Positions 38,991-49,146 of a DNA stretch of 64,000 nt are shown piece by piece (the stretch's first letter is position 1; every line of letters begins with the position of its first letter). The translations under genes and the position numbers were made by a program. A model generated the notes under the pieces. It searched no databases. It had not been told where the DNA came from and saw only the letters and a program-made list of their open reading frames with translations. The DNA is taken from NCBI RefSeq assembly GCF_023065955.2, contig NW_026622874.1, forward strand, positions 84,572,658 through 84,636,657. The letters are read 5' to 3'. This stretch comes from Ursus arctos (lineage: Eukaryota; Chordata; Mammalia; Carnivora; Ursidae).

Positions 38991-39630
38991 AATGTCTGCT
39001 AAGACATGCGGGTTGGCTAACCTTCATGGACTTAATACGAGGGTTCAAACGATGGTTATACTAGTAAAATAACTGCATTCTCTAGCTTCTGTATTTAATG
39101 CTTTGACATCTCAGGCCTTGGTGACTTTGGAGGGACTGTCCCTGACACGCATAGTTAATTTTTGGAGATGGTCCACAGCTTGCCTCTGAGCACACCTTTC
39201 ACATGTAAACCAACCAATTCAGGGCCTTTGCCCCCAACCACTCCGTCTAAGAAGCTCTTACACTCTGGGCCACCATCCCCTGCCCTGATCACCCCAGGGC
39301 AGGGACAGACTACTCCAGACACCACTGTGGCCCAGGCCCACTGAAATTATTCCAACTAACCAGTCTTAAACGTGCTCACCCTGCCTCACCTGTCCCTTCC
39401 CGTGGAAACCACAGTGAAGGCTCTTGCCCACATTTTCCCTTCACTCCCTCTTTCTCCTGACTGACCCTGGTGCTTCCCTGGATGGCCCTTCACGGCTCTC
39501 ATGACCTCCTTTCTTGGGATCTGTGTTTCTAAAGAGCTTCTTCCATTGTGACAGTTATTTCTATATCTTCCTTTCTTACCATACCTGATTAGAATATAGC
39601 CTGGTCCCATTAAAACTCTGAGACTGCCTA
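38991..39630. other. spacer sequence, nothing recognised
   Basis: No repeat or conserved exon identified. Only short ORFs. Confidence 0.4.
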
Positions 39631-39842
39631 GGGGCAGCTGGGTGGCACAGTCAGTTAAACTTTCGGCACAGGTCATGATATCAGAGTCATAGGATTGAGC
39701 CTCTTGCTGGACTCTGTGCTCAGGGTGGAATCAACCTGGGATTCTCTCTCCCCCTGCCCCTCATCTCCCCCCTGTTTTACTCTTTCTCTCTCTCTCTCTC
39801 TCTCAATCTCTAAAATAAATAAGATCTTTTAAAAATAAAACT
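39631..39842 (+). mobile_element. SINEC with (CT)n
   Basis: Head GGGGCAGCTGGGTGGCAC, CT run at about 39782-39804, tail AAATAAATAAGATCTTTTAAAA. Confidence 0.9.
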
Positions 39843-40125
39843 CACAAGGGAGAAAAACAAATTTAAAAGTGGTAAATATTTTGCTATTATATATTTGGCC
39901 AATATGTTCTGTTCAGTGCCTATTTCAACATCTTGAATTTGAAGGCGACATGTTTTACCTTGTTATGCACAGGGCACCCAAACCACACTGTTATCACACA
40001 CAATCCTTGAGGGCAGGAACTTACTGCACCCATCTTTCTCCAGGAACATAGGTATGACATCACTTTTGTGACATCCTACTGTGTGGACATTTGTTTGACA
40101 CACTTGTTAAGGACATACAGGTGCA

Positions 40126-40328
40126 GGGGCGCTGGGGTGGCTCTGTGGGTTAAGTGTCTGCCTTGGTTCAGGTCGTGATCCCAGGATCCTGGGAACAAGC
40201 CCCACATAGGGCTCCCTGCTCACTGGGAAGCCAGCTTCTCCCTCTCGCTCTGCCCCACCCACCCTTTGTGCACTCACTCTTCTGCGCTTTCTCTCTGGTA
40301 ACTAAGTAAAATCTTTAAAAAGAAAAAA
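40126..40328 (+). mobile_element. SINEC
   Basis: Head GGGGCGCTGGGGTGGCTC, tail CTAAGTAAAATCTTTAAAAAG. Confidence 0.9.
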
Positions 40329-40503
40329 GGACACACGAGTCCAACATCGCTCAGTATTTTTTGGGTTCTGGACACAACTTATTTCTTGTTTATAAATTTT
40401 ACTGAAACCCATTTATGCTGTTACTTGTAAATGAGCCCACGTTGGGTGGGGCTCCCCTCAACAAAAGGCCCTAGGATCGGTCCAAGTTAAAATCCCCTGT
40501 TAG

Positions 40504-40681
40504 GGGGGACTGGGTGGCTCAGTTGGTGAAGCGTCTGCCTTTGGCTCAGGTCATGATCTCGGGGTCCTGAGATAGAACCCCACATTCGGCTCCCTACTAA
40601 GTGGGGAGCCTGTTTCTCCCTCTCCTTTGGATTCCTCTGCCAGCTCAAGTTCTCTCTCAAACACATAAATAAACTTTTTAA
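40504..40681 (+). mobile_element. SINEC inserted in old retroviral-like sequence
   Basis: Reads GGGGGGACTGGGTGGCTC to CACATAAATAAACTTTTTAAAA. AAAATCCCCTGTTAG flanks both ends as a target-site duplication. Confidence 0.93.
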
Positions 40682-40739
40682 AAAATCCCCTGTTAGTGCC
40701 CTAGTGAAAAGGCCTTAGCAACCTCCTCTCCCACTTTCT

Positions 40740-41130
40740 GGAGTCCCTGGACCACCCATGGTATCTGTAAATTGTCCATGGGTTCCCAATGCAAGAAACG
40801 GCCCTCCTTGGCCCTGGGTTATAGACCATGAAAGCAACAATTGCTGGCCATGCACTGGGCTCTCCTGGAAATAGAGACTCTCACGGATTCTGAGCCTTCA
40901 TATCCAGCTGTCTGTTATTCCGTGGGTCATGGTACCGCCCACCAGCTCAATATAGTTAGCAAGGCCTTCTTGCTACAGGCTGAAGCCAAAGTCTGCTTAT
41001 CCTACCTGAGGCTGGGGGTGGTGCCTCTGTCCACAGTCCATTGCCAGACTCCATGGTGCTGGAGGACGTCAGCCCTTCCTTCTACCCTTGGACACCTAGA
41101 GATTCCCATGGGATCAACTGAGTGAACATC
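40740..41130 (+). pseudogene. decayed endogenous retrovirus pol fragment (tentative)
   Basis: One frame contains a motif resembling the start of the RNase H region of mammalian endogenous retroviral pol (a QQLLAMHWALLEIE-type segment near 40835-40875). The frame breaks repeatedly afterwards. No LTRs, gag or env were found around it. It is a short, dead fossil, and a different origin is possible. Confidence 0.35.
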
Positions 41131-41304
41131 AATGGAATTGATACATTTGGTTTTGACGACCGCCTCTCACTCTTGCTCGGGTGCCAACTTCACTTCCTAG
41201 GGAAGCACCTGTCCTACACCTTAAAAGTCTCAGTGCGGGTTGAAATTGACATGGAGACAGCAGAATCCACTGTGACGGAAAACCTCAGATTAAGACTCAG
41301 TATT

Positions 41305-41505
41305 GGGGCACCTGGGTGGCTCAGTTGGTTGCGTGTTTGCCTTTGGCTCGGGTCACAATCCTAGGGTCCCAGGATTGAGCCCCACATAGGGCTCCCTGCT
41401 CAGCTGCGGGCCTATTTCTCCCTCTCCCTCTGCAGCTCCTGCAGCCTGTGCTCTTCCCCTACTTTCTGTGGCAAATAAACAAGTAAAACCTTAAAGTAAA
41501 AATGC
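41305..41505 (+). mobile_element. SINEC
   Basis: Head GGGGCACCTGGGTGGCTC, tail GCAAATAAACAAGTAAAACC. Confidence 0.9.
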
Positions 41506-42261
41506 AAAGAGGTCTGAATGGATGGTTTCCTGCATACAATGGAGCAATTAGCCTTGAACTGCAAATGAAGATTTGGAGTGGCTTTTGAGAAAATGGACTA
41601 GGCAGTCCATCATGGACATTTGGAATAAAAATCGCTTAAATCCTGATGATAGGAGCTAGTTAAATAATTTAGGGTATATCCATAAATGCTGGGTTTTCTT
41701 TTAAAGAACAAATTGGAATTCATTCACATTTTGGAAGATCTCTAAGGCAGAGTGATTTAAAAAAAAAAAAAGTCAGAAAATACTATACTCCCAAATAGGC
41801 AAATACACATATATTTCTAAAAGGCCGGAGAGAAATCAGGTTACCCATAGAGTGATTTCCTAGGCAACAGAAAAACAAATGGAACAAAAATTAAAAATGA
41901 AAAAAAAGAGAGAGAAATGGGACTTAGCGGGAGTCAAGCAAATTTACATTTTTTTTAATTGTACGCATCTTGTACTTTCATGCTGTTCACCTTGTTTCTC
42001 GTACAAGGTGTGTGTGTTCGTGTATTTGGTAAGTTCGGAACATTAAAACCAGTTGATGTGTTCCTTACCCAGGGTATATGTAGATACCTGCTCCTTGTGA
42101 AAACATTACAGCATTACAAACAATATTGGAAGTATCCTTGGACCACAGCCTCCAACCCCACCAATGTCTACTCTCATAAGAAGTCACCACTGTTTTCAGT
42201 TTGGGGAATACCTCTGCAGTCATTAAAAGACCTCTGTTCTTGTTAAGTCATAAAAGAATAT
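41506..42261. other. 3' flank of the TRIP11 retrogene
   Basis: AT-rich sequence with A-runs (41759-41771 and 41899-41906) and no recognised gene. No clear retrotransposition poly-A tail or target-site duplication for the retrogene could be fixed here. Confidence 0.4.
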
Positions 42262-42267
42262 TTTTAT
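42262..42267 (-). terminator. possible AATAAA poly(A) signal of the TRIP11 retrogene
   Basis: Minus-strand AATAAA (plus-strand TTTATT) lies about 55 bases after the retrogene stop codon, in an otherwise AT-rich context. It is the first such signal downstream and could end the transcript. Confidence 0.5.
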
Positions 42268-42321
42268 TAAGCTGAAAGCAAAACTGCAAATACATTACGT
42301 TTTGCAAAAGGCCATTTTGGG

Positions 42322-45300
42322 CTAAGGTAGACACACAGAGTGACTTGCGTTCTTCAAAGCGCCGTCTCCTCTCCGGCTTGAGAATCGTCTATTTCTTTGA
42401 GGGGCCTGTGGCCGCCATTCCAACCTTCGTGGCAGGTGACAGTATTTGGGGCGTGTATTGGGGAAAGCATCAGTGACAGCATTTAGAAGAAGGTGCTCCG
42501 ATCCATCCGTTTCTGGTCCTGGGGGGGTAATGAGAGACACAGCTGTGGTGCGGGGCTTCACATCTTTTTTTCGGGCTGTGGATCCTAGGGCAGTGTTCAG
42601 ATGTCGTGGGCCTTGTTTCTTAGCCACTTTTCCCCTTCCTCCTGAATCTGGGGGCTTCACGGCATAAGCAGAGGGTTTAGGTGGTGGAGAAGCTGAATGT
42701 GATTCCGCTTCTAGAAACTGGACGAAAAGTCCTGAAAAAGAATTGTTGGCCATAGCTCGGTGACTTGGTTTCCCAGGTGTGTTGGGGGCGCTTCTGGATC
42801 CAGGCCCCCCAGTCACCCAGCTGGTAACCCCACCTGGCCTTTCACTGAACAGCTGGCGCATCTGGTCTTCTTGGATCCCCAGCGTGCCTGCCATCAACCT
42901 TAAGGCTTCCTGCCGGTCGGCATCAGGTGCTTGCAAAGAGCCCACGAAGAGTCTCCTCAGGAGGGTTTTGTCCACCATGCCTTCGGACTTACTTACTAAG
43001 TCCATCAGTTTCTTCTGGGTGTCCTCCAGGACTTCCTGCTGGACCTCGTTCTGTTTCTTGACTTCTTGGAGCTGGTCTTCCTTCAGACCCAAGTCAGCCT
43101 TTGCTTTCTGGAAGCGTCCCTGCAATGACTTCAGTTTCCCTTCTAGGCTGTCTGCCTTTTCCATCCACTCGGCGAGTTCCAGCTTGAGGGCGGCTAGAAC
43201 GTGACCGTACTGCCTCCCTTCCTCCTGGGAGGCTGCAAGCTGGAAGGCGGCTTCCTCTTTCTGCTGGGTGACCATGTGCAATTGCTCCCGCAGCGACTGC
43301 ACCTGCACACTGGCTCGATGGCTCGCGTTTTCCAAGGCCGTGGAAGACAAAACGAGCTTTCCCTGCAAGACCATCACTTCCTCTCTGAGCTGAGCCACTT
43401 TGCCTTCTGAGACCAAAGCTTCGCGGCGACGAGAATCTTCGGCTTCTGAAGCGACGTGACGCCGTCTCTCCAGCTCCTGGGTGAGGCGTGATTCTCTCTC
43501 CCGTAAATGGTGCACCTCCTTCTGGAGGGCACAGGTTTCCATTTGTTTCTGTGTCAGTGTCAGCAGGACTTCCTCTCTCTCCTGTGGACACACAACTGTC
43601 TGGTCCTGCACGGATGCAACTGCATCGACGAGCCGCTTCGCTTCCCCGGTCTCGCCCTCTTCTTTCCCTCGCAATACTTGCTCCAAAGCAAGTGCCTTCT
43701 CTTCCACCGCAGCGGACTGGGATTCCTCCTCTCTCGGCAGCATGGAAAGCTGCCTGTTGGTCTCTTGCAAGGCCTGATTTTCCATTTCCTTTTCTCTACA
43801 CGTTTCCACGAGCTTTGCATTTTCCTCTTTCAGTTGACACACATCCGTTTCAAAATCTGCTAGTCTCTCCTTCAAATCGGTGACTGCCTGCCTCAAAAGG
43901 TCATTTTCACTCACTTGGCTACTGAAGTTCTCCTGCAAAGAAAGCAATTCCTCACTTTTCGCTTGCAGTCGGAGCTCTTGATCCGGAATGAAGTTTTGCA
44001 GAAGGGCCTGTTTCTCCTTCAGCGGCTCCATGTCGGAATCCCCGTGTTCGTGTTGTTTGCCTTCTCCTGGGGACGCGGCCGACGCGGAATCCATCCATCT
44101 CTGCTTCTCTTCCTGGAGGGTTCGAATCATTGTATCTTTTTCTTGCATTGATTTTTTTAGCTCTTCTACCTCCTCTTGGCGCAACTGAGAAGACTGGCTC
44201 ACTACGTCAGATGTCACGGCCTTCAGAGAGTCAGCTGGCTCTGAGGAGTCGGGGGAGGGCTGCAGGAAAATCGCATCCAGTTTCCCTAAAAGGAGATCTT
44301 TGGCGTGGCAATTCTCCCCGATGCTGAGCTGAATTCGTGCCAGGTCCTTCTCTAAGTGTTCTAAGGTTATTTCCTTGCCTCTGTAAGTCTGGATCAGGTC
44401 CATAGAGGTCGCCTGCAGTTTGGAATCCTCCTCGCTGCCAGTGCAAGCCTGCGCCTGGAGCTGGTGAAGATCGCTCTGAAGCTGGGATGCCCCCCGCTTC
44501 ATGTTTTCGACCGTGGTCATCACCTGCTCTTTCCACTCTTCCATGATCTTCACTCGCTGTTTGAACGTGTCCCGTTCCCGCAGAAGCTCCTTGAACTGAT
44601 CGACGTGAACGCCGCGAACCTCATCACCAGTGCTGGAGGTCTGCAGGATGGTCAATAAAGTCTGACATTTCTGACTTAAGGCATCCACTTCGAGGTCTTT
44701 TTCTCGAATAATGTGTGATAAATTCTGAATCGTTTCTCTAAACATCTCCTGACCACTACATTCAATTCTCGGGGACAGTTTCCGATTTTCCTCTTGCATC
44801 CTCTGGAGCTCTGCTTCTTTGGCAGCAAGTCTCTCTGTCATTTTCTGATACTCCCTTGTCAGATGGCTATTCTCCCTCGTTTTCTCATTTAAGACAGCCA
44901 ACACTTGGTCGCTTTTCGAAGCACACTCTTGCAATTGCTGCTGAAGTCGCTCCACGTCCACGCGCTGGCGCTGAGAAGCTGCAGAGATTCTGCTGGAAAG
45001 ACCCTCGATCTCCAAATCCTTCTGCTGGATAATCTGAGTTAGTTTACCAATCTCCTCTTTGGACACCCGATCGATGTGTTCGGTCAATCGGATGTTCTGT
45101 TCAGTTAGAAGCTTCATCTCCACTTCTTGCTCTTTTATTCCTTGGACTGATCTTTGAGTTTCGCCTTTAGATGGATCAAGCTTCTCACTTCCGTTCTCTC
45201 TAGGAAGAGGCTGACTGCTTGTGACTTGAACGTCGTCACAGTGCTCTGCTGCAATGTGCTGGCTTTTGTCAGGCAGCTGGGCTTTCATTTGGTCTAACGT

Positions 45301-46587
45301 GTCTTGCAAATTCTGAATCTCCTGGTCTTTCACTGCAAGGAGCTGAGCGCGTTCAATATGCAGCTGCTCCTGCTGGGATTGAAGATGGTCCACTTTCTGC
45401 TTCTGCTCCTGTAGAGACTGAAGCAGTCTTATCTTCCCCTGCTGCTGGTTGTGAATGATCTTCTGTTGTTCTTTTACTTCCTCCTCGAGGTCATCTTTTA
45501 ACTCGTTCAGTTGGAAGACTTCACACTCCAGTTTGAGGATTTTAGGGTCAACCACAGGTACAGGGCGACTCTGTTGTCTCAGGCGCTCCAGTTCTTCTTT
45601 TAGATGATGATTTTCGGCGGTCACGGAGGTGAGACGCATGTCTTTGTCCTCCACGGTTTGCTCTAAAAGGTCATTGCTTCTTGAGGCTTTTTCTTTAATG
45701 ACCTGTGTCAAATGCTTCTGCTCCTCCAAAGCAGAGGACAGCATGTCCTTGGTTTCTCTGTGGTCGGCGTCCATCTGCTCGATCTTCTTTTGGAGGTGGA
45801 ATATTTCCAGGTCTTTCTCTTGCATGAGTTGGATCAAACGTGCATGCTCTAAAGGTAACAATTTCTTGATGGTTTGCTTGTACTTCCTCTTCTCTTCCAA
45901 CGCCTTCTTCTCAGTCCGACACAATTTCGCTACTAACCGCCCTTTTTCGATCTTTAAAGCCCTCACAGCAATGTTGTTTTCCAGACACTCCTCGTTGTTA
46001 CGGAGAATCGATTCTTCCAGCTGGTGTCTTACATCTTGGAGTGCCAAAACCAACTTCTGGTTTTCTGCTCTGACATCAGAAGCAACGTTGTTCAGATTGT
46101 CGTTCAGCCGCTCCATCTCTGCAAGTTGTTGCTCCACCCGTCCAAGCTCACTTTCCCTTTGCTCATACTCACGTAGTTGTTGGCGGTGCCTCTCAATGAC
46201 GTCGGCCAGTTGCTTCTTGTGGAGACTCTGTAATACCGATACTTCAAGTTGGTGTTCGTCTAGCTCCTTCATCCGTTGTTGTTCTAGGTCCCTGATGGTG
46301 GTCTTCAGTTTCCAAATTTCACTGGAGTCTACTATCTTTGATGACGACTGGGACAAACACCTCCAGTGACTAACCTCAGCCTCCAGTGTTTCGATGTCCT
46401 TCAGGAGTCTGTTGATTTGTGCCTGTGATGTGATGAGGTCGGCGAAGTCCATCTCCTCGCCAGTGGAAGTTCCCTTTCTCACGTGCCCGGTGAAATCAAT
46501 GTGGCTGGTGAAGCAAGGCTCTCTGCCATCCACTTCCCCCGGGGAATGGCCTAGGCCAGAGCCCAGGCCACCAACCCAAGGCAACAT
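42322..46587 (-). CDS. intronless TRIP11/GMAP-210-like retrogene, intact 1421-codon ORF
   Basis: TRIP11 (GMAP-210) is a long cis-Golgi coiled-coil tether for vesicles. Residues 1-20 ([20 protein letters not shown]) match the start of its curvature-sensing ALPS helix (human [20 protein letters not shown], recalled). Residue 46 onward ([10 protein letters not shown], then [10 protein letters not shown]) matches the next part. Residues about 60-1200 are heptad-rich coiled coil with TRIP11 landmarks ([48 protein letters not shown]). Residues about 1204-1250 ([13 protein letters not shown] ... [14 protein letters not shown]) match the ARF-binding GRAB region. The parent is about 1980 residues, in many exons. 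This copy has no introns and lacks blocks after residue 20 and near residue 150. The start codon is homologous to the parent's and has a purine at -3. A roughly 4.3 kb ORF surviving this divergence implies selection. The last 45 or so residues are frameshifted relative to the parent. Confidence 0.9.
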   Translation of the reverse strand: [1421 protein letters not shown]

Positions 46588-47042
46588 CTCTGCGGGTCAT
46601 AAAACTGACCTGGTGCGCCGTGGAAAAGCGTCCAGTGCAGTCGGACTACCCCGCCAAGTGTCCCAGAACCCCTGCCTGCGCGAGCCTAAGAATCCAAAGA
46701 CAATAAGCGTTTCTAGGCAACGCTTGGGTGGGCCCGGCCCCCCTCCCCTCTGCAGGCCAGGTCCTTAGGAAAGGCCAAGGCCTTGAGCCTTCCCAAGGCC
46801 GTCTTTGGCCACTGGTCCCGGTCCCAGTCGCTCCTCCCCACGAATTCCCACGCCAGGGCTGTGCCCCTTCCGCTTCTTCCCCCGTTTTCATGGCGGTCCT
46901 GGGCGGGCCCCGAGTGCATGCTCCTGCCTGACCGCCACCAGGTGCCTGCCCACACAAAATTCACTTGGCCCTCGACTTTCCCCCTAAGTGGTATCACAGT
47001 ACACAAACTCCTTTGGCGTGTGCTTTCCACGCAACCGAATCT
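46588..47042 (-). promoter_or_regulatory. upstream region of the TRIP11 retrogene
   Basis: GC-rich, with a G-rich run (GGGGAGGGGGGCCGGGCC on the minus strand, 46731-46750) that could bind SP1-type factors, and the X-box at 46709-46721. There is an upstream ATG 13 bases before the start, out of frame. No TATA box was seen. The transcription start cannot be fixed from sequence. Confidence 0.45.
46705..46725 (-). promoter_or_regulatory. palindromic X-box (RFX-type site)
   Basis: Core GTTTCTAGGCAAC at 46709-46721, reading GTTGCCTAGAAAC on the gene strand. The flanks AAGC...GCTT extend the symmetry so that seven bases at each end pair perfectly. It matches the X-box layout GTTNCC-RGNAAC bound by RFX factors. 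It lies 122 bases upstream of the retrogene ATG. Confidence 0.6.
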
Positions 47043-47247
47043 TTTTTTTTTTTTTTTTAAGATTTTATTTATTTATTCGACAGAGATAGAGACAGCCAGC
47101 GAGAGAGGGAACACAAGCAGGGGGAGTGGGAGAGGAAGAAGCAGGCTCATAGCAGAAGAGCCTGATGTGGGGCTCGATCCCAGGACGCCGGGATCACGCC
47201 CTGAGCCGAAGGCAGACACTTAACGACTGCGCCACCCAGGCGCCCCC
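47043..47247 (-). mobile_element. young SINEC
   Basis: Long T-run start, AAGATTTTATTTATTTATTC, ending GCGCCACCCAGGCGCCCC. CAACCGAATCTTTT on both sides (47032 and 47247) is the target-site duplication. It separates the retrogene promoter from the right arm. Confidence 0.95.
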
Positions 47248-47260
47248 AACCGAATCTTTT

Positions 47261-48004
47261 TAATGGAGGTGAAAGGTACACAGTCCCACGCACCCATCCA
47301 CCTAGGAGTGAAGGTCCTAGGTGCATTTGACAAATGTCTACACACGTGTAAGGCATGGCCCTCAAGAGACTTTGAGCATTTCTAGCCTCCAGAGGCTCCA
47401 GAGTGACCTGTCCCCTCCCTGCCTCGTTAGCCTGTGGGCACAGTGAGTCCCACTCCTGGGTTTGCTGGTTCACTGGCGGCCCGGAGCGCTGTGACCCATC
47501 AACTGCCTCCCGCAGGTGTGCGGCCTAGACCGGGGAGAGGGTCGCGGGCGGCGTCGAAGACTGTGCTGGATAGGGGGCTCCTGGCATCTCACAGAGAGGC
47601 CTAGGGTTCAGTTGTTGGGTGGAGGAGGGGCTGGAAACCACACCCCTTGCCTGGTCCCACAAGGCCCCCCGGTGGGCGGTGCCACTGGATGAGAGGCGCC
47701 AAGGGCGGGGCGCCTGTCTGGGAACAGCTCCTGGGCCCTGAGGCTATGTAGCCCCACCAGCGGTCTTGGAGCTGCCCTGCCCAAGCCCCTTGGGCTGCGG
47801 CCTCCACCAGGAAGACGCAATCCAACTGCATGAAGCAGCTGCCAGCCAGACCGTGGGCAGTTCCGCCAGGGTCGTGGGAGTCACTGAACCCGGGGCTGTG
47901 CCATACAGCGACCTGTTACCCAGCTCGGGGCACCAACGGGGTCCTCTCTGCCCATTGTCCTGGTTCTGCCAAGCATCGCCCTGGAGTCATTGTCTCTCAG
48001 TGTT
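47261..48004. other. GC-rich spacer, nothing recognised
   Basis: GC-rich around 47500-47780 (for example GAGGGTCGCGGGCGGCGTCG at 47537-47556), with open frames on both strands and no recognised family. A CpG-island-like element is possible. Confidence 0.35.
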
Positions 48005-48529
48005 TAGTGCTTCCCCTACCCCCTTTTCCCTGCTCTACATGTTCCCTCAGGATAGTTTTTGATTTCTAGCCACATAAAGTCATGAGTTTTGGGTTCTGTC
48101 TCCAATCACACATGGTGCACATGTTCTGGGTGTTTATGGGGAAAGGGAGCTGGGGGATGGTCCCACGATGACTGTCCTCTTCCTGTGGGAATGCCAGTCC
48201 ATCTCCCCAGTGTTGGAGTCCACAGCCAGGAAGACCATTTTGTCTATGGCCGGATTGGGAGCCTTAAGCCTCTCGATCATGAGAAGCATCATTTGACGTG
48301 CTGGGAAGCAACAACGCTAAGAGAAATGCAAGTGTGTGGCTGAGAGGGTTGCACTGGGAGAGAAGTGGAACACCAAACACCCCTCCCCCTCCACTTCTGT
48401 GTTTCTCATCAGCTCCTGGGCCCTGGGCTGCCATGCATGTGCACCTCAAAACCCCTCCTGAAGGCTCAGGAGGACACACAGTGATAGGGAAAGGAGTGGT
48501 AGCTTGGGAGACAGGCAAGGCCACTCCCT

Positions 48530-48982
48530 TTGCCTGAACCACAGTGCTCAGGAGGCAGCCACAGAGCCATTCTTATGTTTCCTTGGGGTCGTGGCCTCCT
48601 TCCTTCCACCAACACCAGAGAGGGTCATTCCCAGGACTGTGCTTGGGGTGCGCTTTCCCCAACAGGATCTGCGTGTCTGCCCCAGCACTGGCCCAACTCC
48701 CAGTCAGTGGAACTCAAGCACACCAGTCAGCATGTGTGGTTGCGGGTCTCAGCAGGGAGCCTTGGAGACCCACACAGGCCAGATGCAGGTCACATTCAGG
48801 GCACCTCATGCCTAGATACAGTCAGTTCACATTGGTTCTCACCGAGTTGGCAAAGATGGAACATTAGTTTGGAAACGGATGGTGACTTCCATTTGAAAAA
48901 CAGAACAGGAGCTAACACACAAGCTGGCCAGCGATTGCCAGTTCCCTCCCAGATAGTGCTTGTCACCTCTGAAGCCAGTTAG
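48530..48982 (+). other. open frame shared by both arms (right copy)
   Basis: 150-codon frame paired with 37158-37637 (see there). The last 110 or so codons are in the same frame as the left copy. The first part is frame-shifted relative to it. Confidence 0.3.
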
Positions 48983-49146
48983 TTAGCGAAGGAGCAGGTC
49001 AGGTTGACCCCATGTCTTCATTTGAGGTGGGGTAACCCTAGTTATAATGGGAATTGTTTTACTCACCTTCTCTTCACTTCCCTAGTGAGAGAGAGATTCC
49101 TGTTCCAGACTTATGGGGAGTTCTTGACACCCATCAGATGTGATTT

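Noticed and set aside
45629..46369. A 246-codon plus-strand frame inside the TRIP11 retrogene
   Set aside because: Shadow of the coding strand: antisense of a Glu/Gln/Leu-rich coiled coil gives Ser/Phe/Cys-rich frames.
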